64,000 bases of DNA from contig JAEVLN010000001.1 of the NCBI GenBank assembly GCA_018350325.1, positions 2,531,501 to 2,595,500 of the forward strand. The letters are read 5' to 3'. The notes beneath the pieces are model-generated. The model saw only the letters and a program-made list of their open reading frames with translations, did no database searches and had not been told where the DNA came from. Positions 56,831 to 64,000 of this stretch are shown here, piece by piece. The translations under genes were made by a program, and so were the position numbers. Within the stretch, counting starts at the first letter, position 1. Each line of letters opens with the position of its first letter. This DNA is from Globodera rostochiensis. Taxonomy: Eukaryota > Nematoda > Chromadorea > Rhabditida > Heteroderidae.

Positions 56831-57167
56831 AAAATAAAAATGTTTGCAACAAAAGATTTTTTTGAGAAAATTCTTTCTGAATTTTTGATCAATTTCTTAA
56901 CAAAAAAGGGCTGCTGAAGCAAAAAATGACAACGCTTTAAAGGTTTTTAAAGTGAATACTGTGAATATTTCAAACAATATTATTAAAATAAATATTTAAT
57001 AATTTCGATTTTTGACGACGTTTTTCTTCCTTTCAATTTTCGATTTCGACATTTTTTTTTAGTTTTGACACACACACAGCCTGAGAAATGTTCATAAGTT
57101 TAAGCAGCACATAAGCCCATAAAATCTTTGTTTTTCCAATTCATCCGAATCCTTCAGCTGTGTACTG

Positions 57168-57260
57168 GCGTGGCGCAGTTGGTTAAATGTGGGTCGTCTG
57201 TTTTATAATCACCAAAAGTTCGATTCCTTTTGCCTTCTGTTAAACTGGGTCCAGTCCGAG
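57168..57260 (+). mobile_element. tRNA-like SINE head, inverted partner of 56,305
   Basis: GGCGTGGCGCAGTTGGTTAA, then AAAGTTCGATTCCTTTTGCC with a following CTGTTAAACTGGGTC. It shares both boxes and flanking words with 56,290-56,375 in opposite orientation about 0.9 kb away. Confidence 0.6.
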
Positions 57261-57264
57261 CCAA

Positions 57265-58040
57265 CCCAAGTCGTGAACATTTTTGATTCAATTTTTTTAC
57301 TTTTCTTCCCCTGGATTAATGTTAGAGAAAATATTTATGCGAGCGTCCTTTTGGTTTTTTGTTCTTTCTATTTTACTTTTTTTGCTTTTTATAGTTTTCA
57401 TAGTTTAAAGGCTTGGTTATCATCACCCAAGGGGTCTTTTTATTTTGTTTTTATCCACCTCAATAAGATAATTTTCATAAAATTCCACAAAACTTTGGCG
57501 GCTGCAAATGCCAACCGGTTTTCAGCTTTTGGTTAACCGAACGCCCATAACCCTAGTGAAAATCATCTGAAATTTTTCTGGGAAGGAGTGCCCGACGGTG
57601 CCGGCGCGCCTACATAATGCCAAAGCCACGATATGACTTCCCATTTTTTGGCATTGGCCCTTCCTCATCCATCGAACAAAATGGCACCGGACCGGATTGT
57701 GCAAGAAAATGGAATTTGCATACATTATTTGTTGCATATTCAATTATAAAAATAAAAATTGTGAGGGGGCGACTGATCACCGGATTTAGATCATTTCCAA
57801 GAGTCTGATCACTTTGAGCAATCATTTTTTGGGACGTTCAGCAGCCATTTGCTGAACGCGAAACGGAACAAAAGTTGGCATGTGCCATAAACAACTTATT
57901 TTAAGTAAAGAAAATTAATTTTAAATTTTGGATTCGGTAACGTATTTAATGATTTTAAATATAAATTTGTTAAATGCTGACAATTTTAATATTTCTAAAG
58001 CAATCAAAATGCCAAAAAAGAATTTTGGCGTCACATAAAA
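57265..58040. other. AT-rich, nothing recognised
   Basis: Contains TTTTT/CTTTT-rich DNA to about 57,480 and a GACGGTGCCGGCGCGCC segment near 57,594, resembling the MITE core seen elsewhere. No gene supported. Confidence 0.35.
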
Positions 58041-58262
58041 ATGTGCCGTCGGATGAAAAGAAAACGTTGGCTTTGGCACAAATTAAAAGATTCAACTTTT
58101 GATGACTCAAAATTGGACGAAATTGATGAAAATAATAAAATTGTTGACGAAAGTAGTGTGGAACCCGTTGAATTGGTGCAATTCCGAAATTTTCATTGTC
58201 AAAAATTGAAGAAATTGACAAAATGGGCCCAAATCGTAGATGGTAATGAAATATTCGACTGA
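58041..58262 (+). CDS. unrecognised open frame
   Basis: A 73-codon frame: a basic start (MCRRMKRKRWLWHKLK), then an acidic section (DDSKLDEIDENNK) and a basic end. It could be an exon of the gene interrupted at 58,831. No family recognised. Confidence 0.3.
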   Translation: MCRRMKRKRWLWHKLKDSTFDDSKLDEIDENNKIVDESSVEPVELVQFRNFHCQKLKKLTKWAQIVDGNEIFD

Positions 58263-58937
58263 TGGATTTGTAGCGAAAAAATACAATTTTTCATAATATT
58301 ATATTCCTCTATTTTGTTTATTATTTCATTTTTTTATTTTTTAAATCCCACAAAATTGTCTTGATTTTGCTGATAATTTAATATTTCCTTAATTAATGAA
58401 GTATTTTGAAAAAAAATGAATTACGGCAACATTTTTTGTCGTCATTTTGCTATCATTTTTATTTGTACGAGCAGCTCCGTAACCGTCAAAATAGGTTAAG
58501 CGCTAATTTGTTTAATTTGAATAATTAAAGTGATGAAAACGTTTTTATTTTTTAATTAATTAATAAATAAAGTTTGTTTTAACCATTTTAATAATAAACC
58601 TTTTATTGAATGCCAATACATAGGTAAGTATTATTTAAAAGTTGACCAGAAAGAAGCGTAATTTAAAAATTTCAAAAATATTTTAACATTTAAAAAAAAA
58701 TTATAACCACCAACAAAAAAGTTGCGCAATTTAATTAAACATTTGTCAACCATTTTAAAATACACTTAAGCGCTGACCGACGAAGAAATGGATAATTTTT
58801 ACACAAAATTTCTCATTTTGTCAAATGAACGGTGCCCTGACGTTGCGCGAAAAGTGCAAAAATGGTCATTCACCAAAATTACACTAACAATCAGAGTCCG
58901 GGCCTCATCAGTACAGAGTCACTGTTGTTAAACAAAA

Positions 58938-59649
58938 TAGAGTTGGTCGGGACCGGGATCCCGACCGGGACCGGTTGGGAAATTCCCGGTTTTTGGGATC
59001 CCGATCCCGATCCCGGTACCGGTTTTTGAAAAATCGTAATCCCGATCCCGGTCTCGGTTTTTGAAAAGGCGAAATCCCGATCCCGGTCCCGGTCGCACCG
59101 GGACTAACCGGGAAAAAAGTACACCCCTAAGAATAGGATTTTTGAACAAAAAGGCAATTTATAACTGTTTAATTATTATTTTTTGGCGTTTCGTTGTGTA
59201 GACTTATTACCCTCTTTACCTTTTGTTTACAAAAAAATATAGCAAAATTGGTGTTTTTTAATAAATAGAAATGTGTCTTTCGTAGAGTTGTTTATTTTAT
59301 TATGTCTGAAATTTGGAAATGTTTCGACAAGTGTTCAACAGAAGAAGGAAAATGCAAAATTTGTTCGAAAAATTGAGCCGAAAAGATGGCTCGACGGTCG
59401 AGAAAATTTTGGTGGTGAAGGCAAATTTGGACCAGCTTCACCTTTCCCCATCTGCCGAACCTGATCCTGAGAAGGGAGATAATGATGAGACAATCGATGT
59501 TGAAGACAACGAGGAAGATGATTTTGAATAATAAAAAAAAATTTGTTTCACCTTTGATCATTAAAAAATTTTTTATTGCCAGTCCCGGTTTTTCCCGTTT
59601 CCCGGTCCCGGTTTTTGAAAAGGCGAAATCCCGATCCCGACCAACTCTA
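58938..59649. mobile_element. nested hAT-like element with BED-finger remnant
   Basis: Ends TAGAGTTGGTCGGGA and TCCCGACCAACTCTA with an exact 8-bp duplication AAACAAAA (58930-58937 and 59650-59657). The arms are GATCCCGATCCCGGT/CGGGACCGG repeats, linking it to the GGGACC foldback family. The interior includes a decayed BED-type zinc-finger coding stretch, as expected at the N-terminus of a hAT transposase. Confidence 0.9.
59301..59531 (+). pseudogene. BED-type zinc finger remnant of a hAT transposase
   Basis: The first frame reads MSEIWKCFDK...GKCKICSKN and then a stop. The neighbouring frame continues with LSRKDGST and an acidic tail. W..F.....C.IC followed by LSRKDGST is the BED-finger pattern; the finger is split by a frameshift and the rest of the transposase is absent. 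It therefore cannot be functional, but it supports the hAT assignment of the surrounding element. Confidence 0.55.
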
Positions 59650-60224
59650 AAACAAAAATATACAGGTGCTTATTTATTCGGCATGAGCTTGCTGAAGGCT
59701 CCAACAGCTTATATCAATAGTCAGTTGCAAAGGTACTCCAGTCGCTTGCCGTTTGACAAGCAGAGACTCTGTACTGATGAGGCCCGGTCTCTGATTGTCA
59801 GTGTAATTTTGGTGAATGACCATTTTTGCACTTTTCGCGCAACGCCCTTTTTTGCACTTTTCGCGCAACGTCAGGGCACCAAATGAACAACAAAAATTTG
59901 ACGAAAACATTGGCAAAAAGCAGCTTCAACTGCGGCTTACAGCATCAAATTTTTACAAAGATTTACTCCAATTGATACGACCCATTTTAATGCTAAAAAT
60001 GACAAAATGTTTCAAAAATTTTGACAAATTTTCTAAATTTGTGGACGGCATTGACAAAATGGCTTTTACGATGGGAAATCGTCAATTTTTCAGGTTTTTT
60101 TGTTGCTTTTTTAAAAATGAATAAGTTTTGGACATTTTCCCCAAAAAAATGCCAAAAAACAGAAATTCCCTCAAAATGCCATCCATGTCAATGGCGATTC
60201 TTTAAAACATGTGACGCCGTCCGC

Positions 60225-60345
60225 TTTTTGATCAAAGCAAACTTGGGTCTGATGAGGATGCCCACCGGACAGTGAAATGAAAAACAATTTTTCTTTTTAA
60301 TTTATTTTTGCTTTGAAGTGTACGACCGATGAATTTTGACAGTTA
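60225..60345 (+). pseudogene. 3' remnant of a SPRY-family gene
   Basis: IKANLG, then GATGAGGATGCCCACCGGAC and GTACGACCGATG match the last codons and 3' flank of the SPRY gene ending at 48,908. The preceding SPRY exons are not present. Confidence 0.6.
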
Positions 60346-60852
60346 AACAATTTACTTTTAGTTGCTAATCTCTTAAGAATTGAGTCACAAATTCAAAATT
60401 TTCTCCGCCGACCCAACGACCATTCCCTCAATTTAAAATGGGCGTCCACCAAAACGTCCAATCGATCACTGATCAGTGCCATTTTCAGTCCGACCTCAAA
60501 AGGGCTAAGGAAGGCGAAGACTCCGTACCAAACGTCGGCACAAATTGGACTGAAATTTGGGATTTTTGCTTTTGATTTGATTCATTATGAAATAAACTCA
60601 CATTTCTTCCATTTGCTGTTGCTGTTGCTGCTCTTCTTCGCTTGAGTTGTCTGACATTTGTAGGAGATCCAAATTATTTTAGGGTTCAGAAAAAGTAAGA
60701 GACTAAAACATTCGATTTGAATATCCGGGATATGCCCTTGGGCATTTATCGTACCTCCTCAAAAGGGCTGAATAATATCCTTTATTCTGAAGGGATTTCC
60801 ATTCATTGGCCAATGTGGAGGTAACAGAATATAAACTGATTCGTCTCGGGAC
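60346..60852. other. non-coding, nothing recognised
   Basis: Mixed-composition DNA with a CTGTTGCTGTTGCTGCTC run near 60,615. No exon or repeat array supported. Confidence 0.35.
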
Positions 60853-60982
60853 CAGGGTTGCAACGGTTCATCCGTTATCCGAAATCCGGTGTTTTTTCAA
60901 ATCCGATATCCGATCCGACAAATTTTGGGCTATCCGATCCGAAATCCGTATCCGACTTTTTTCCCAATCCGTTGCAACCCTG
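60853..60982. mobile_element. CAGGGTTGCAACGG hAT-like MITE
   Basis: Ends CAGGGTTGCAACGG and CCGTTGCAACCCTG, flanked by an exact duplication CTCGGGAC (60845-60852 and 60983-60990). The interior is palindromic ATCCGATATCCG/CGGAAATCCGTATCC sequence. Same family as 39,616-39,714. Confidence 0.92.
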
Positions 60983-60990
60983 CTCGGGAC

Positions 60991-62215
60991 AGACGGGAGT
61001 GGGGGGGGGGGGAGGGGGGGGAGGGGAGAAGGGGTAAAGATGTTCAGAGCCCACTCCCCGATCGAATGAATGAATGGCCCCAAGGGAAACAAACGGCCAC
61101 GGGAGGGGTTGGGACAATCAAATGATGTGAGGGACGATCAGACAATTTTGGGCGGAGTCAGATTTAAACAAAAAATTTTCCTCATTCTCTGTGCTTTTTT
61201 GAAAGGCAATGAGGATTTTTTTGTGGTATTTCAAAGCAAATTGCCTATCGACACCGCCGACCCCCCCCCCCCCCCCCCCCCCCCCCCTCCCCCGCCTTGA
61301 GAAGTGAAGCAGAATTCTCAAAAAAAAAACTACCTATATAGAATGATAAAAAACGATGAAAAAACACACAACACTCCCTAAAAATCAACTCTTTTTTTGC
61401 ATTCCCCCGAAAAACAAATTTTGTTTACGTCCCTGAGCTCAAGTCAAGTGCAAAGTTTGATCTTTCGTGCTCTGATTTCCACATAATGCTCGATAGTGAC
61501 AAGAAATTGCTCAAATCCATTGTTTGTGCCGATAAATATAACAAATGAAGTGGAGTTAAAATTATTTTAATGAAGAAATGTTAAATATGTAAATTTAAAG
61601 TATTAAATGAGGATTTTTATGCTATGCTCTGGGTGCGGATTTAAAAGAGCCCCCGCCCCCAGCAAAGTACGGTTAACACAGGGTTAGGGTAGGTTAAGAC
61701 GATTTCCAAGTACAAAATGTTGATTTCCAAGTACATAACGGGCCAATTTCACGAAATCCAAGCACACTCAAAAACTCAAAATCAATTTTGGTGCAAATTT
61801 TGTGTTTTACCCGAGTCCCCCCCCCCCCTCCCCCCTCCCCCCCCCTTCCCACTCCCTCCAGCAAAGTACGGTTAACGGGTCAAAATTTAAACAGTTTTCC
61901 CCGTCAATTGATTTCCCCATTCTCACAATTTGTTGGGTCGACATTTTGCCCGAAGCAAATAAAACATTCAAATTTATATTAAATGGAAAGATTAATTCAT
62001 TTTTGTCCACCTCCCCCGTTTTTGGGGTCAAATTTGCCCAAAGTAAATGACCATCGAATAATGATCAGATAATCCCAATTTCAGTCTATAAATATGTAAT
62101 TTCATTCATTAGGTTAATTCATTTACATATTTAATAACTTGCTATTTTTAGAGAGTAATTTAGATTTTAGTGAAATTTTTAGAGAAAAAATCTAGAATTT
62201 TTATTTAAAATAAAC
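60991..62215. other. non-coding, homopolymer-rich; duplicated SPRY-upstream sequence
   Basis: G-runs at 61,001-61,025, a C-run of about 27 at 61,261-61,287, and C-runs near 61,820. AGCAAAGTACGGTTAAC occurs twice (61,660 and 61,860). From about 61,920 the sequence resembles 46,930-47,110 upstream of the second SPRY gene. No gene in between. Confidence 0.5.
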
Positions 62216-62757
62216 ATGCCAATTCCGACCGAATCAATTGGTGGTGACATAACAGCTGATCATGATCAGGGTAAAGCAATTAATGATTTATTAATATTTA
62301 TTAAATTTCAATGTTTTCAGAACATTTGTGGCAAACTTTGACAAATTTAACATTTTCATTTAAAAAAAACATATTTTTACATTTTTTTAAAAACGTTATA
62401 CAAAAGTCTATGATAGCTTTAATTATTTAAATGTTTTTTCGTTTAACCGTTTCAGAAGCCGCCAAATGTGTCGAAAGTAAAAGAGTTGAGCAAGTGGAAT
62501 TGGAGTTGATGGACACGAAGCAGTTGAAGGCCGAACTGCTTGCAAAAATTGAAGAGTTGGAATGTAAGCAGAAAGCTGATCAGAAGGAACATCGTGCAAA
62601 GATTGAGGAGGTGGAAACTTTCAAAAACATAAAGCACAAAAGTGTCGTGAAAGTTGATAATTTATCAAAAAATAAAATTAAATATCAGGAACATGAGAAA
62701 CTGAAACTAATGGAAGACAAAATTGACTGGTTAAATGAGGACCATTTTCAATCATAA
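62216..62757 (+). pseudogene. N-terminal part of a SPRY/RBP-family gene without SPRY domain
   Basis: Exon 62,216-62,270 encodes MPIPTESIGG..ITADHDQ and ends at a GT donor. About 62,455-62,757 encodes a coiled coil ([37 protein letters not shown]) to a TAA. The same blocks occur in the copies at 43.5 and 47.3 kb. No SPRY exon follows before the inserted elements, so this is a partial copy, or its 3' part is displaced. Confidence 0.6.
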
Positions 62758-63110
62758 GTGTGAAATCTTCATAGTCGCGCTAAAATGCGGCTCCGAATTA
62801 ATTGTTGAAATTAGAGGTTGGACTGGTCGAAATCTTGGGCTGAGCTCTAGTCACCGACGGCTTGGCGTAAAAGCCTTTGGGAGATGAATGTGTGGAGTAG
62901 AGTGCGGCGCAGGACCGGATCCTGCGCAGGATTTTGCAGGATCCGGTCCGCAATCCTGCACTTTTTGGGCTTTTGCAGGATTAATCCCGCAGGATCCGAT
63001 CCTGCAAACAATTTTGAATCCAATCCTGCAACAGGATCCGCAAATTTGACTGCGGATCCTGCAAGTATTAAATTTAGTAAAGGATAATGCCATTTTACAC
63101 CCAATAATTT

Positions 63111-63250
63111 TGTGGTGTAGTGGTTAATGCTATGGGTGGGAAAGGTTTTGGTTGGGGTTCAAACCCCCGACCATGTAAATTACTTTTTAGAACTTTCAGT
63201 GAGCAATCTATAGCGGAGGAAACAATTCTAAAAATAATAAAAAATATTTC
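63111..63250 (+). mobile_element. tRNA-like SINE segment
   Basis: TGGTGTAGTGGTTAATGC (A-box-like) and GGGGTTCAAACCCCC (B box, good T-arm palindrome) are spaced as in a tRNA, but the acceptor stem is not matched. Lies inside the composite element 62,898-63,819. Confidence 0.55.
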
Positions 63251-63299
63251 TGATTTTGTAAAATCAAGTCAAACATGATGAAAACCCACAATTTTTTTA

Positions 63300-63566
63300 T
63301 TCAACCATAGGGGGACCTATTGTTTTGCACTTTACACTTTTCTTAACAAGATTCATTAAAATTTCCAAAAATTTTCTCCGGCGGCGCCTATCGGCAACGC
63401 CGACCACCCTTAAAAAATCGTTGCGCAAAAATTGCTTAACAAAAATGCAATAAAACGGAAAAACATACCCCTAAGAATCGATTTTAAAAAGCGAAAAAAT
63501 ACACCCCCTAAAAATCGACTTTTTGCCCTCCCCCCCCCCGGAAAAAAATCCTGGCTATGTGCCTGC
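63300..63566. mobile_element. degraded copy of the GGCGGCGCC MITE family
   Basis: GGGGACCTATTGTTTTGCAC, then TTTTCTCCGGCGGCGCCTAT, then a C-run and a terminal CTGGCTATGTGCCTG correspond in order to parts of 10,222-10,508. The left terminus is not clear and no target duplication was found. Confidence 0.6.
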
Positions 63567-63910
63567 CCCAACTCGAAAATTTGGACGTCCCCGATCCCCG
63601 ACATGGCTAACCTCGCCCCGACTTGCCCGCTCCCGAGGGAACGGGGAGGAATCCTATTTTTTGGCCAAAATTGATTTTTGAAAATTTTTGACTCAAATCC
63701 TGCAATCCTGCGCAGGATTGCAGGATTTGCAGGATTAATCCCGCAGGATCCGATCCTGCAAAAAATTTTGAATTCCAATCCTGCAACAGGATCCGCAAAT
63801 TTGATTTTGCCGCACTCTAGTGTGGAGGGCGTTTTGCTATTGGCGAATCGATTTTGTTCGATTGCGTTGTGAATCGATGCGTTGACTTTTTGTGGACGAC
63901 GAGCAAAAAG

Positions 63911-64000
63911 TAGGCCATTTCCAAATTCCGATTGGCACATCAGTTCGGCATCGTTCCGTTGAAGGTCCAAAAATTAATTTCTTTGATTAATTTAAATAAT
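63911..64000 (+). pseudogene. duplicate of the exon at 51,241-51,325, cut by the window end
   Basis: GTAGGCCATTTCCAAATTCC, then GATTGGCACATCAGTTCGGC and the following intron start match 51,241-51,325 nearly base for base. The rest of the gene lies outside the window, so whether this copy is intact is unknown. Confidence 0.6.

Larger units (their letters stand above)
58831..59880. mobile_element. outer element with GGTGCCCTGACG ends and 8-bp target duplication
   Basis: Arms of roughly 95-115 bases (58,831-58,923 and about 59,768-59,880) are inverted copies, beginning GGTGCCCTGACGTTGCGCG. An exact duplication AAATGAAC flanks it (58823-58830 and 59881-59888). The right arm carries an extra TTTTGCACTTTTCGCGCAA copy. 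The centre is occupied by a second, nested element (58,938-59,649). Confidence 0.88.
58772..60119 (+). pseudogene. host exon split by a nested transposon insertion
   Basis: The left part (about 58,772-58,830) reads ALTDEEMDNFYTKFLILSNE in one frame. After the 8-bp duplication AAATGAAC, the right part (59,889 onward) continues with QQKFDENIGKKQLQLRLTAS and LIRPILMLKMTKCF. Removing the element and one copy of the duplication leaves the frame open, which implies the insertion hit a coding exon. The product is unrecognised. Transcribed or not, the present locus cannot make the original protein without splicing out about 1 kb. Confidence 0.6.
62898..63819. mobile_element. GCAGGAT-family hAT-like element, split by internal insertions
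   Basis: Ends TAGAGTGCGGC and GCCGCACTCTA, flanked by an exact duplication GTGTGGAG (62890-62897 and 63820-63827). GCAGGATCC/GGATCCTGC arms occupy 62,898-63,065 and 63,690-63,819. Between them lie a tRNA-like segment and a copy of the GGCGGCGCC element, so it is a nested composite. Its intact small relative is at 46,248-46,422. Confidence 0.85.

Overview
This is eukaryotic nuclear DNA, almost certainly from a plant-parasitic cyst nematode (Globodera/Heterodera type). The genes are split by many short introns, several of which start with GC instead of GT. The right half holds a degraded cluster of the coiled-coil plus SPRY (RBP-1/SPRYSEC-like) genes that are expanded in cyst nematodes, and pieces of an F-box-like family that I know from the same genomes. 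The genus is an inference from gene families; the sequence does not prove it.

Left part (1-19,140) is ordinary gene-dense housekeeping DNA. In order: a beta-1,3-galactosyltransferase 6 homologue (+), a PIGW/GWT1 GPI-inositol acyltransferase (+), an SLC3A2/4F2hc-like glycoprotein (-), a DNAJC9 J-protein (-) with a small hAT-like element in an intron, a GILT-type thiol reductase-like gene (+) with a possible alternative first exon, a hAT-like foldback element, tyrosyl-DNA phosphodiesterase 1 (+), and two exons of an unrecognised minus-strand gene.

Middle (19,169-27,985) is 8.8 kb of three abutting tandem arrays: about 53 copies of a 117-bp satellite, an inverted-repeat junction with one ambiguous base, about 18 copies of an AT-rich ~131-bp satellite, and a short 27-bp minisatellite. 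The next gene (28,141-29,999) is a 5'-truncated member of the F-box-like family. Its intron is filled by two hAT-like elements.

31,594-39,350 (-) is a Pygopus-like gene with a C-terminal PHD finger. I could chain eleven exons with consistent reading phase (649 codons). Its introns hold a second 27-bp array, a 31-bp TGATCA-containing array and other low-complexity DNA. Upstream lies an extremely G-rich/polypurine stretch (about 40,390-42,000).

Right part (42,361-64,000) is accessory DNA: SPRY-family copies at different stages of decay (43.5-45.7 kb broken, 47.2-48.9 kb with an intact SPRY domain, 60.2 kb 3' remnant, 62.2 kb N-terminal part only), unrecognised small genes including a RING-finger gene, and many mobile-element remnants.

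The main discovery-type signal is a dense set of small non-autonomous elements, most with recognisable 8-bp target-site duplications (hAT-like). Several consist largely of alternating CCGGGAC/GTCCCGG runs. Some contain a tRNA-derived SINE, one contains a broken BED zinc finger, and one nested pair splits what was an open coding exon. All gene models are read by eye from splice signals and family resemblance; no search was run.
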